DNA of 36,211 nucleotides from Solirubrobacterales bacterium (GTDB lineage: Bacteria > Actinomycetota > Thermoleophilia > Solirubrobacterales > Solirubrobacteraceae). The notes below the pieces were generated by a model. The model ran no database searches. It saw nothing but the letters and a program-made list of their open reading frames with translations, and was not told where the DNA came from. A program made the translations under genes and the position numbers. The stretch lies in the NCBI GenBank assembly GCA_019240655.1, contig JAFAXX010000014.1:1-36211 (forward strand), given 5' to 3'. Below, piece by piece: positions 14,410-22,344 of this stretch; the stretch's first letter is position 1, and the number at the start of each line of letters is the position of its first letter.

Positions 14410-15236
14410 GCGCCGGCGCGCCGTCGTACCGCGTGTTGGCGGTGCGCTATGCCGAGCGCGAGACGACCTACGTCGACGCCTATTACCGGTGGCCGAGCTA
14501 CGGCGAACCCGACGGTCCCCTGGCCATGAGCTACTACTTCTGGGTGCTCGTGCCGCTTCACGACCCCGGCGCGCCACCGATCGTCGTCGACTGCGGCTTC
14601 GATCCCGAGCGCGGGGCGCGCATGGGCCGCCGCTGCCTGTGCACCCCGGCCGACGCGCTCGACCGCTTGGGCGTCGACCCGGCGGCCGTCGAGCTCCTCC
14701 CGGTCAGCCACATCCACTACGACCATGTCGGCAACCTCCAGCTGTTCGCGAACGCGCGGTTGCCCGTCGCGCGTGCCGAGTTCGAGTTCTGGACGGCCGA
14801 CCCAGTCGCGCAGCGGGAGCAGTTCGCCGGCCACGCCGACCCCGAAGGGATCGAGCGACTGCGCCGGGCCGCGATCCAGGGCCGCCTGCAGCTGATCGAC
14901 GATCGGGCGGAGCTCGCGCCGGGCCTCACCGCGATTCGCGTCGGCGGCCACGCCCCCGGGCAGCTCATCTTCGAGGTGGCGGGCGAGCACGGGCCCGTCG
15001 TCCTCGCCTCGGACGCGATCCACTACTACGAGGAGCTGCGTCGCCGGCGTCCGTTTGCGGTCTTCGCCGACCTGGCCGACATGTACCGCGCCTATGAGCG
15101 GCTGACCGGCTACGCCGACGCCGGGGCGCTGGTCGTTCCCGGCCATGATCCCCTGGTCATGGATCGCTTCCCGCGCGTCGACGGCGAGGCGGCCGATCTT
15201 GCCGTCTGCGTCACCGACTCCAGGAGCTCAACGTGA
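14406..15236 (+). CDS. MBL-fold lactonase-like hydrolase
   Basis: A 276-residue metallo-beta-lactamase-fold enzyme of the N-acyl-homoserine lactonase-like group. All zinc ligands are visible: HIHYDH (His102, His104, Asp106, His107), His182 in GGHAPGQ, Asp203 in LASDAIH, and His247 in VPGHDP. Such enzymes open lactones. In this setting, between two CMD-type proteins, hydrolysis of a muconolactone-like ring-cleavage product is more likely than quorum quenching, but that is inference. The start overlaps the CMD stop (ATGA), and the stop overlaps the next gene (GTGA). Confidence 0.82.
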   Translation: MSAGAPSYRVLAVRYAERETTYVDAYYRWPSYGEPDGPLAMSYYFWVLVPLHDPGAPPIVVDCGFDPERGARMGRRCLCTPADALDRLGVDPAAVELLPVSHIHYDHVGNLQLFANARLPVARAEFEFWTADPVAQREQFAGHADPEGIERLRRAAIQGRLQLIDDRAELAPGLTAIRVGGHAPGQLIFEVAGEHGPVVLASDAIHYYEELRRRRPFAVFADLADMYRAYERLTGYADAGALVVPGHDPLVMDRFPRVDGEAADLAVCVTDSRSST

Positions 15237-15997
15237 GCGAGACCACCGACATCGATCGACAGGCCCTGCGCGAGGCGTGGACGGAGGTGCACGGGCCTCC
15301 CAACGCAGCCGCCGAGCAGCTGCTGGAGCAGAACCCTCGCTACTTCGCGCGGGCGCTCGACTTCACCGCCCATGCCTGGCGCCGCGGGCCGCTCGCGCCG
15401 AAGGTCAAGGCGCTGATTCTGTTGGCGGTCGACAGCGCCGCCTCGCACCTGAACCGCGACGGCGCTGTCGACGATGTCCGCCGCGCGCTGGCGCTGGGGG
15501 CCTCTCCCACCGAGGTGCTCGAGACGCTCGAGCTGACCAGCACGATGGGCATCCACGCCGCCAACACCGGCGTGCCGATCCTGCTCGAGGAGCTCGCCGC
15601 GGCGGGCCGGCCGATCGACTTTACGCGTCCCCTGAGCGAACGCCAGGAGGAGATCAAGGCGCAGTTCACCGCGAAGCGCGGCTACTGGAACAGCTTCTGG
15701 GACGGCTTCCTGCGCCTCGATGCCGAGTTCTTCGCGACCTACACGGCGATGTCCTCGCACCCGTGGGAGCACGGAACGCTCGAGCCGAAGGTCAAGGAGT
15801 TCATCTACTGCGCGTTCGACGCGTCGGCGACGCACATGTTCGAGATCGGCCTGCGCCAGCACATCGCCAATGCGATCCGCTACGGAGCCACCGCGGAGGA
15901 GTTGATGGAGGTGTTCGAGCTCGCCAGCGGGATCGGGATCGAGTCCTTCGCGTTGGCCCTGCCCGCGCTGCGCGAGGCGGTGGAGGCCGCCCAATGA
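15233..15997 (+). CDS. Double-domain CMD/AhpD-like protein
   Basis: A 254-residue protein with two tandem CMD-like domains, about residues 45-125 (LAPKVKALILLAVDSAASHL) and 155-245 (LEPKVKEFIYCAFDASATHM). The two share the pattern PKVK-(9 or more)-D-x2-A-xHx. No CxxC is present. Such proteins are annotated as carboxymuconolactone decarboxylases and occur in catabolic operons; the reaction is not known. It starts at GTG 15233, overlapping the MBL gene stop, and ends overlapping the dehydrogenase start (ATGA). Tight coupling suggests a complex or sequential steps with its neighbours. Confidence 0.78.
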   Translation: MSETTDIDRQALREAWTEVHGPPNAAAEQLLEQNPRYFARALDFTAHAWRRGPLAPKVKALILLAVDSAASHLNRDGAVDDVRRALALGASPTEVLETLELTSTMGIHAANTGVPILLEELAAAGRPIDFTRPLSERQEEIKAQFTAKRGYWNSFWDGFLRLDAEFFATYTAMSSHPWEHGTLEPKVKEFIYCAFDASATHMFEIGLRQHIANAIRYGATAEELMEVFELASGIGIESFALALPALREAVEAAQ

Positions 15998-16920
15998 CCG
16001 CGCCGCGCGCCGGAATCATCGGGACCGGAGCGATGGGCGGCCGGATGGCCGCGCGCGTGCACCAGGCCGGCGATCCGATTGTCGGCTACGACCGTGACGC
16101 CGAGCGCCTGGCGGCGAGCGGGATCCCCGCTGCGGGGTCGCTCGTCGACCTGGTACTCCAGGTCGACGTGGTGCTGCTCTCGCTGCCGGACAGCACGATC
16201 ATCGAGGCGGTCGTGCTCGGCGACGGCGGCGTGCTCGACCACGCGCGCACCGGCCAGGTCGTGGTCGATCTCTCGACCGCCTCACCAGAGTCCACGCGGC
16301 GGATCCATCGCGCCTTGGGCGAGAAGGGAGTGGAGTTTCTCGACGCCGGCATCTCGGGCGGCGCCAAGGCCGCCGATGCCGGAACCCTGACGATCATGGT
16401 CGGTGGCGACGCCGAGGCGCTCGGGCGGGTGCGTCCGGTCCTCGATCGCTTCGCGGCCAAGATCTTCCACATGGGCGAGAGCGGCGCCGGCCACACGGCC
16501 AAGCTGCTGAACAACTTCCTGAACGGCATCGCGCTCGCGGCCACCGCCGAGGTGATGGTGGCGGCCAAGCGCTCCGGCCTCGATCTCGAGCAGTTCCTGG
16601 ACGTGCTGAACTCGAGCACGGGGGTGAATTTCGCCACGCTCAACCGCTTCCCGCACATCGTCAAGGGCGACTATCTCGAGGGCGGTCTCACCGGCGGGCT
16701 GATGGCCAAGGACCTGCGGCTGTATCTCGAGCACGTGGCGCGGATCGGCGTGCCGACGTTCACGGGCCCCGCCTGCCTGGCCGCCTTCGAGGTCGCCAAC
16801 GCGCTCGGCTACGAGGATCAGATCTCCAACCGGGTGGTCGACGGGATCGGCGACCTGGCCGGCGGCGTGCGGCTGCAAGATCCGGTGGGCACTCGGACGA
16901 GGAGCCGCGAGGGAAGATGA
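15994..16920 (+). CDS. 3-hydroxyisobutyrate dehydrogenase-like oxidoreductase
   Basis: A 308-residue NAD(P)-dependent beta-hydroxyacid dehydrogenase. The Rossmann motif GIIGTGAMGGRMA is at residues 7-19, the substrate-binding DAGISGGAKAADAGTL block near 117-132, and the catalytic Lys170 in GHTAKLLNNF. Family members oxidise 3-hydroxyisobutyrate, tartronate semialdehyde and related compounds; the substrate here is unknown, but the operon suggests a hydroxyacid or semialdehyde produced by ring cleavage. The start overlaps the CMD stop and the end overlaps the cupin start, both ATGA. A paralogue lies at 22341. Confidence 0.87.
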   Translation: MTAPRAGIIGTGAMGGRMAARVHQAGDPIVGYDRDAERLAASGIPAAGSLVDLVLQVDVVLLSLPDSTIIEAVVLGDGGVLDHARTGQVVVDLSTASPESTRRIHRALGEKGVEFLDAGISGGAKAADAGTLTIMVGGDAEALGRVRPVLDRFAAKIFHMGESGAGHTAKLLNNFLNGIALAATAEVMVAAKRSGLDLEQFLDVLNSSTGVNFATLNRFPHIVKGDYLEGGLTGGLMAKDLRLYLEHVARIGVPTFTGPACLAAFEVANALGYEDQISNRVVDGIGDLAGGVRLQDPVGTRTRSREGR

Positions 16921-17315
16921 GGATCAACCACGGTAGGGTGGCCGGCGAGCCCTCGGAGGCGCGAGGCCCGACGTTCACCGGCACGGTGTGGGCGGAGCCG
17001 CTCCTGCGCGACGTGCCGGGCGTGGTCGTCAACACGGTGTTCTTTCCGCCCGGCGCGCGGACCCATTGGCACCGGCACCAGACCGGCCAGCTGCTGCTCG
17101 TCACCCATGGCCGTGGGCTTGCGGTCAACGAGTCCGGCGACGGCGACATCATCCTGCCCGGGGACGTGGTGTGGTTCGAGCCCGGTGAGCGCCACTGGCA
17201 CGGCGGTGCGCCCGACAGCTATCTCACCCACATCGCCGTCTCGCTGGGGGAGACCGAGTGGGAGCAGGCGGTCAGCGAGGACGACTACCGTGCCGCCGCC
17301 GAGCGGATCGCCTGA
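16917..17315 (+). CDS. Small single-domain cupin
   Basis: A 132-residue cupin. Motif 1, GARTHWHRHQTGQ, gives metal ligands His52, His54 and Gln58; motif 2, PGDVVWFEPGERHWHG, gives His93. Gln in place of the usual Glu, and the PGDVVWF..GE.HWHG signature, resemble the Mn-dependent cupins related to GtHNL (hydroxynitrile lyase) that are often found beside CMD proteins. It may act as a small dioxygenase, isomerase or lyase; its function here is unknown. It is the last gene of the coupled run from 13996. Downstream is a 280-bp gap with repeats and a new promoter. Confidence 0.82.
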   Translation: MRINHGRVAGEPSEARGPTFTGTVWAEPLLRDVPGVVVNTVFFPPGARTHWHRHQTGQLLLVTHGRGLAVNESGDGDIILPGDVVWFEPGERHWHGGAPDSYLTHIAVSLGETEWEQAVSEDDYRAAAERIA

Positions 17316-17380
17316 GCGCTCGCCGCCTGCACGCGCTCGGCGTGAGCTGGCCAGACGGCACGCTTGCGCTGCCGCGAGGA

Positions 17381-17420
17381 TCGACCGCTGAACGGAGGCC
17401 TCGACCGCTGAACGGAGGCG
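17381..17420. repeat. 20-bp tandem duplication upstream of a promoter
   Basis: TCGACCGCTGAACGGAGGCC (17381-17400) is followed directly by TCGACCGCTGAACGGAGGCG (17401-17420), differing at the last base only. It lies just upstream of the -10 and shared operator at 17435-17457, where a -35 element and activator sites would be expected. Confidence 0.9.
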
Positions 17421-17434
17421 GCGCAAGATGCCGG

Positions 17435-17457
17435 TATAGTGAATGACCGTCATACAA
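17435..17457 (+). promoter_or_regulatory. -10 and shared 18-bp operator of the alpha/beta hydrolase gene
   Basis: TATAGT at 17435-17440 is a good -10. TGAATGACCGTCATACAA (17440-17457) starts at its last base, exactly as at 12863. No good -35 lies 17 bp upstream, so an activator or extended promoter may be involved. The transcript would have a leader of about 150 bases. Confidence 0.7.
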
Positions 17458-17598
17458 GCCAAGGCCCGCTTGGCGGCGCGGGATATCGGCCCGCCGGCCG
17501 GGCGTGGGGAAAGTTGTCGGCATAGCCGGACTTTTTCGCCACGCCCAGGCCGGACGCGGCTGCCGAGCCCGCCCGGGAGTCGGGAGGAGGAGCGCTTG
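17458..17598 (+). promoter_or_regulatory. Structured 5' leader of the alpha/beta hydrolase mRNA
   Basis: GGGCGTGG (17500-17507) pairs with CCACGCCC (17539-17546), and the inner GGAAAG and CTTTTTC can extend the stem. Just before it another GC-rich stem (GGCG.CGGG with CCCG.CC, about 17471-17495) can form. No riboswitch class is recognised. A GGAGGAGG Shine-Dalgarno sequence follows at about 17582. Confidence 0.4.
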
Positions 17599-18675
17599 AT
17601 GCTGCGGTCGGTGCAGGAAATCGTGTCGTCGGCGCCGGTCACCACGTCGCGACGCGGCGCGTTCTGGGTGGGGATCGAGCCGTTTCCCGGACCGCTCGGC
17701 ACGGTCATGCGCGGGCCGATGTTCGTGGAGTGGGAGGCGCCGGCGGAGCCGCGGCCGGGGCCGCCGTGGGTGCTGGTGCATGGCGGCGGCGGCCAGGCGA
17801 CCGACTACACGGTCACCCCCGACGGTCGCCCCGGCTGGTCGCGGCTGCTGGTCGAGCAGGGCCATACCGTCTTTGTGGTCGACCGCCCCGGCCACGGCCG
17901 CTCGCCACACCACCCGGACATCCTCGGCCCGATGGGTCCGCAGCTCGGCTTCGAATTCCTGCGGCCGATCTTCGTCCCGCCCCCCGAGGGCCCGGACAGC
18001 AACCCCACCGCTCAGCTGCACACGCAGTGGCCGGGAGGACGCGAGCCCGGCGATCCCGTCTACGACCAGACGCTGTGCACCTCGGGCCCGCTGCTCGCCG
18101 ACCCGGCCGAGATGCACGCGCTCGAGCAGAGGCGACTGGCCGAGCTGCTCCACCTCGTCGGGCCCGCCGTCGTGGTGACGCATTCGGCCGGCGGCCCCGG
18201 CACATTCGCCGGTGTCGACGCCGGTGCCGACAAGGTGGCGGCACTCATCGCGATCGAGACGCTGGGGCCGCCCTTCGCCCAGCGGCCGGAGATGGGTCTC
18301 GACATGGTTTGGGGCCTGGCCTGCGCGCCGATCGCCTACGACCCGCCGGTCACCGATCCCTCCGAGCTGAAGACGGCTACCGAGGAACGCCCCGAGCTCG
18401 GCCCGATCCCGATCACGCTGCAACAGGAGCCGGCCCGGCGGCTCGCGAACCTGAGCCGCTTCCCGATCGCCGTGGTCACCGCCGAGGCGTCGATGTTCCT
18501 GGCCTACGACCGCCACCTGGTCGAGTTCCTGAAGCAAGGAGGCTGCGACGTCGAGCTCGTGCGCCTGGCCGACCACGGCGTCCACGGGAACGGGCACGCG
18601 ATGATGCTCGAGCGCAATCACGAGGAGGTGCTCGGCGTGCTCACCGACTGGGTCGCGCGCAAGCTCGGCGGCTGA
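17599..18675 (+). CDS. Alpha/beta hydrolase
   Basis: A 358-residue serine hydrolase. The oxyanion segment VHGGGGQATDY lies near residue 60, the block VVDRPGHGRSPHHPD follows strand 4, the nucleophile is the Ser in VVTHSAGGPG, and the catalytic His is in DHGVHGNGHAMM near the C-terminus. The family includes esterases, C-C bond hydrolases of meta-cleavage pathways and epoxide hydrolases; this one cannot be assigned further. The start at ATG 17599 is set by the GGAGGAGG before it. The in-frame ATG at 17443 lies inside the operator and before the likely transcript start, so it is rejected. Sharing the operator ties it to the ring-cleavage genes. Confidence 0.85.
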   Translation: MLRSVQEIVSSAPVTTSRRGAFWVGIEPFPGPLGTVMRGPMFVEWEAPAEPRPGPPWVLVHGGGGQATDYTVTPDGRPGWSRLLVEQGHTVFVVDRPGHGRSPHHPDILGPMGPQLGFEFLRPIFVPPPEGPDSNPTAQLHTQWPGGREPGDPVYDQTLCTSGPLLADPAEMHALEQRRLAELLHLVGPAVVVTHSAGGPGTFAGVDAGADKVAALIAIETLGPPFAQRPEMGLDMVWGLACAPIAYDPPVTDPSELKTATEERPELGPIPITLQQEPARRLANLSRFPIAVVTAEASMFLAYDRHLVEFLKQGGCDVELVRLADHGVHGNGHAMMLERNHEEVLGVLTDWVARKLGG

Positions 18676-18699
18676 CGCGGCGTGGCGCCAGACCAGTCG

Positions 18700-19587
18700 C
18701 TACGTCTGGAGGTCGAGGATCGCGCCGGCCAGCCATTCGGCCTCGGCGGTCCACGAGTCGACCCGTTCGCCGGGGCGGATGACGAACTTCGAGAGGCCGG
18801 CGTCGATGTACTGCTCGAGCAGTGAGCGCAGGGCCTTGGCGCCGACCGGGATCAGCTGGCGCGGGTCGATATCGGGGCGACGCGCGCGGGTCGTGTGGAG
18901 CAGTTCGGGGTCCGCCTCTTCGCGTGCGTAGGCGATGCTCAGGCCGAAATGCTCGGGGTCGACCTCCCGGACGACGTGGGCCGCGGCGAGCTGGATCTGC
19001 TCGCGGGCGCGGCCAGCCTCGGCCGGGGTGAGCTGCGCCCCGAGCCAGCCATCGGCGATCCGGCCGGCTCGCTCGAGAGCCTTCGGGCCACGGCCGCCGA
19101 GCCAGACCTCGAGCGGGGCCTGGACAGGGCGGATTGGAAGCCTCACCCCGGACAGGGAGAGCCGGCCGGAGTTGTTATCCACGGCCTCGCCAGCCCACAG
19201 GCCGCGTGCGATGACGAGGGTGTGCTCCAACAGCTCGCCTCGAGTCGCGCCGGCGATGCCGAGCGCGGCGCGCTCGCCAAGCTGGTTGATGCCTGTGACG
19301 AAGCTGAGCAGCAGCCTACCGTCTGAGACCTGGTCGAGCTGCGCGAGCTGCTTGGCGAGCACGAACGGGTTGCGGCCGAGCGGCACGACGTTAGCGCCGA
19401 GGCGCAGGCGGCTGGTGCGCCCGGCGAGGACGGCGATGCCGAGGAGTGGATCGAGTGCGGGAGCGAGGGGGAGGTCGGAGAGCCATACACCGTCGAAGCC
19501 GGCGGCCTCGATCGCGTCTGCGAAATCGAGCAACGTGGATGCGGACAGCCAGCCGCGATCCGGCGCGACTGCGAAGCGCACCTTCAT
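18700..19587 (-). CDS. LLM-class flavin-dependent oxidoreductase
   Basis: A 295-residue luciferase-like TIM-barrel oxidoreductase, probably using F420 or FMN. Typical segments are IEAAGFDGVWLSDL, RLRLGANVVPLGRNPFVLAKQLAQLDQVSDGR (residues 60-91 or so, a family hallmark), and the C-terminal LLEQYIDAGLSKFVIRP. F420-dependent members are common in actinobacteria and reduce or oxidise diverse organics. It is convergent with the alpha/beta hydrolase gene (25 bp between stops). No Shine-Dalgarno sequence is visible before ATG 19587. It may belong functionally to the neighbouring catabolic genes, but no shared operator was found. Confidence 0.87.
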   Translation of the reverse strand: MKVRFAVAPDRGWLSASTLLDFADAIEAAGFDGVWLSDLPLAPALDPLLGIAVLAGRTSRLRLGANVVPLGRNPFVLAKQLAQLDQVSDGRLLLSFVTGINQLGERAALGIAGATRGELLEHTLVIARGLWAGEAVDNNSGRLSLSGVRLPIRPVQAPLEVWLGGRGPKALERAGRIADGWLGAQLTPAEAGRAREQIQLAAAHVVREVDPEHFGLSIAYAREEADPELLHTTRARRPDIDPRQLIPVGAKALRSLLEQYIDAGLSKFVIRPGERVDSWTAEAEWLAGAILDLQT

Positions 19588-19984
19588 TGGCTCATGTTCT
19601 CAGAGGTCGTGGAGTGGCGACCGGATTGAGTCCGCTCGAGCCGAGCGCGGTAATCGCGGAAGGTCCTGGCTCCGTGTACATCTCGCCGGTGAACCAGTCA
19701 GCAGCGCCTTTGGCGGTGTCGATGCTGCCGCGGATGGTCAGCCAACAATCTCCACTAAATCCGCACTATGCCTACCGAACCAGCAGTAACACGACCCGCG
19801 GAGCAACGCCGCCGGTCACTTGACTCGAGCGCTGGTCCGAGACTCCGGAGCGGGTGGCCATACCGCGAGCGAATCGTGCCGCGGCGCACCCGGACGGCTC
19901 GCGCCGTTTTGTGAGCTGTGCACTCCTCCTCCGTCCCGACCCCGTATAGTGAGCGGAGTCGCACGGAGCGGTGCAGAGGCAGGT
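19588..19984. other. Divergent intergenic region
   Basis: A 397-bp gap between the LLM gene and the Tat-exported protein gene. TATAGT around 19945-19950 is a candidate -10 for the plus-strand gene. No repeat of the shared 18-bp operator and no gene-like frame was found. Confidence 0.4.
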
Positions 19985-21457
19985 ATGGAGTCAGATAGCG
20001 GATCCGAGATGAACCGCCGGGCGTTCGTGCTGCGCGGGGGGGCGCTGTCGGCGGCCGCGGTTGCCGGCCGCGGCGTGTACGCGGTCCTCGACGACTTCGC
20101 CGCGCCGGCCCGCGCGAGCGCCGCCAATGTGTCGCGGTGGCAGGAGCAGTACCTCATCGACAGCCTCGAGGTGATCCTCGACAACGCCACGCCGGTGATC
20201 ATCCCGCCGGTCTACAACGACGTGTTCACGGCGAAGCTGGCGCCCGATCGGACCTGGAGCAAGTCGGCGCTTGCGGCCGCGCAGAAGCGCCTCGAGTCGG
20301 CGCTGTCGCGCGTCGAGTCCCCATATCCGGCCACAGCCGACGGCCTCACGATCGTCGTCGCCTGGGGGCTGCCGTACTTCCGCATGTTCGTGCCGGTGCC
20401 CTGGCAGGCCAAGGCACCGCGCGACAAGCTGCTGCCGGCAGTGAACGGCCAGCCTCAGCTCGCTCTCTTGGATGCCATCCGCTTTCCGAGCGATTCCTCC
20501 GACGTGGCGCTGGAGGACAATCACGTCGCCTTCAAGGTCCGTAGCGACTCGTCGGCCATCGTACAGTCCGTCGAAACGCAGCTGTTCTCCGACACCTCGA
20601 GCCCTGCGTACGTCGGCGACCTGCTCCAGCTCACGAGCCGCCGCATCGGCTTCGCCGGCCGTGGCTTCGACACGCCGAGCGTCGCGAAGACCCTCGCTCT
20701 GAAGGCCGGGGTGACCGCCGCCCAGTCCATCCCGGACCGGGCGCAGTTGACGATGGGTTTCACGAGTACGCAGCCCGCCGCGCTGGGGCCGGACAACATC
20801 GTGAGCTTCGAGACGCTGCCGGGCATGACGGACCAGTTCCCGAGCGGCTACTTCGCGCATGGCTGCGCGATGCACCTCTCGCATCTCGACCTTGACCTCG
20901 GCGTCTGGTACGGCCGGAGCTACGGGCAGCGGGTCGCCCGGATGTTCGCGCCCTCGACGCCGGTTCCCCCCGACGGGACGGTCACGATCCCGAACGGGCC
21001 CGGGCAGGTGGCCACTCTCGCGCAGGTTGAGTCAGATGCCGCTGCCGGCCAGGCCGGCCACAACTCGCTGTTGCAGATGGCAACACGGCTCAAGGCCGAC
21101 GTCATCGACAACTACGGCCGGCTGCGAACGAAGGGCACCGGGATACCGGTGCGCGAGGACTTCAACACGCTCGACCACCCGTTCGCCTGGTACATCGACA
21201 GCACTGGGGCGGTCCAGACGCCACCGGCGACGCAGCCTGGCCTGCACTTTGCAGTCTTCGTGCCGACCAGCAGCCGCTTCCACGCCGCGCGGACGGCAAT
21301 GGACGGCGTGCTGCCGGACGGCACGAACCTCCGTGCCCGCTACGGGCTGACCGACGATCAGATCGGCATCAACTCGTCCGCTCGGGCGACGCACCGGCAG
21401 AACTTCCTGGTGCCACCGCGGGCGCACCGCTCCTTCCCGCTGGTCGAGCTGCTTTGA
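19985..21457 (+). CDS. Tat-exported protein, DUF7405-like
   Basis: A 490-residue secreted protein. The start has a twin-arginine motif, MNRRAFVLRGG, followed by a short hydrophobic Ala-rich stretch and an ARASAA cleavage region near residue 45, so it is exported folded. The mature part contains VAWGLPYFRMFVP, GFTSTQPAALGPDNIVSFETLPG, AHGCAMHLSHLDLDLGVWY and ATHRQNFLVPPR. These remind me of the DUF7405 group and more distantly of dye-decolorising peroxidases, but I am not sure and claim no reaction. ATG 19985 is used; ATG 20009 (directly at the Tat motif) is the alternative. The Tat route would fit a bound cofactor. It ends one base from the convergent secreted-protein gene. Confidence 0.7.
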   Translation: MESDSGSEMNRRAFVLRGGALSAAAVAGRGVYAVLDDFAAPARASAANVSRWQEQYLIDSLEVILDNATPVIIPPVYNDVFTAKLAPDRTWSKSALAAAQKRLESALSRVESPYPATADGLTIVVAWGLPYFRMFVPVPWQAKAPRDKLLPAVNGQPQLALLDAIRFPSDSSDVALEDNHVAFKVRSDSSAIVQSVETQLFSDTSSPAYVGDLLQLTSRRIGFAGRGFDTPSVAKTLALKAGVTAAQSIPDRAQLTMGFTSTQPAALGPDNIVSFETLPGMTDQFPSGYFAHGCAMHLSHLDLDLGVWYGRSYGQRVARMFAPSTPVPPDGTVTIPNGPGQVATLAQVESDAAAGQAGHNSLLQMATRLKADVIDNYGRLRTKGTGIPVREDFNTLDHPFAWYIDSTGAVQTPPATQPGLHFAVFVPTSSRFHAARTAMDGVLPDGTNLRARYGLTDDQIGINSSARATHRQNFLVPPRAHRSFPLVELL

Positions 21458-21458
21458 C

Positions 21459-21962
21459 CTAGCCTGCGCAGTCCATCCGCCAGCTGTCGACCGTCGCCGT
21501 CGGCGTGCCGTCGGCGGTGACTGTTTCGTGCATGGTCTCGTGCAAGATGTAGTTGTCCGTGGGCCCCTTGCTGATCAGATGGAGGTCGTCCGTGTACGTG
21601 TCCGTGGCCGGGAACGGCGGGTCCGCGTACGACCGGTTGTTCTGGTGCTCCGAGGCGACGTAGCGCGTGCCGGTGGTGAGGCTCACGCCGCTCATATGGC
21701 TGACGACGTGGTCGTCGAGGCGATAGCCGCCGCTGGCGTCGGCGGTCGTCGTGATCACGATGTGGGTGTCGCCGCTCAGGTTGATGAAATCATCGGCGGG
21801 GACGCACGGGTTTGACAGGAGTAGGTTCTCGTGGAACGTCGTGTTGACGACGTTGTCGGCTTGCGCCGCCGCGACAGGCAAAGCGAACCAGGCAGCAATA
21901 AGGGCGACAAACAAACGGCTGCGTACGCGACCGCGAGTCCGTGCGCTGAGGACATGGAACAT
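21459..21962 (-). CDS. Secreted protein of unknown function
   Basis: A 167-residue protein with a Sec signal peptide: basic residues, then LFVALIAAWFALPVAAAQA with cleavage expected after AQA (residue about 33). The mature part is beta-rich and Thr-rich, with two cysteines, one near its start (NPCVPAD) and one near the C-terminus (MDCAG), which could form a disulfide. No known domain is recognised. The start at ATG 21962 is set by a GGGAGG site on its strand; a longer in-frame extension to 22121 lacks one. It is convergent with the Tat protein gene with almost no gap, and divergent from the SDR remnant. Confidence 0.7.
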   Translation of the reverse strand: MFHVLSARTRGRVRSRLFVALIAAWFALPVAAAQADNVVNTTFHENLLLSNPCVPADDFINLSGDTHIVITTTADASGGYRLDDHVVSHMSGVSLTTGTRYVASEHQNNRSYADPPFPATDTYTDDLHLISKGPTDNYILHETMHETVTADGTPTATVDSWRMDCAG

Positions 21963-22219
21963 CGGGCGCCTCCCTAGGGCTGAATCTTCGGACGAACCGC
22001 CGCCGATGCGGTTGCTCTGAGGATAGCCGCGTAACGGCGGTTTAATCGCCGCCAACCGAAGGAAGCGGTGCGCCTGGGAGCCGCCAACCGGAACCGGCCA
22101 GAACGGGCCCTTCGGCGGCACAGGCGAGGAGATGATCGACGCGAGCCACGGCTCGCCGTTCGGTCCGCGGATCGCCCCACTCGGGTAGGATCGTCACAAT
22201 CTGACCTCAGGGAGGCGCC

Positions 22220-22344
22220 ATGGACCAACTTCCCGGAGCACTGGCGGTGCTCACCGGAGCGGCCGCGGGATCGGGCGGGCGATGGGCGCGCGATTCGGGC
22301 ACGAGGGTCTGAAGGTCGTGCGGGCCGACATCGAGCCCCAGTGA
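22220..22344 (+). pseudogene. N-terminal remnant of a short-chain dehydrogenase
   Basis: ATG 22220, preceded by AGGGAGG, opens MDQLPGALAVLTGAAAG, the first strand and start of the glycine motif of an SDR. A one-base frameshift then moves the reading frame: the continuation GIGRAMGARFGHEG and LKVVRADIEPQ is found one frame over and stops at TGA 22342-22344. About 200 residues, including the YxxxK active site, are missing. The TGA overlaps the GTG start of the following dehydrogenase (GTGA), so an intact SDR gene was probably once coupled to it. Confidence 0.7.

Noticed and set aside
17443-17598. N-terminal extension of the alpha/beta hydrolase from ATG 17443
   Set aside because: The ATG is inside the operator and before the predicted transcription start, and the extension is basic low-complexity sequence.
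17272-18621. Long minus-strand open frame opposite the alpha/beta hydrolase
   Set aside because: Same cause: the plus strand has all hydrolase motifs, and the minus reading is Arg/Gly/His-rich noise.
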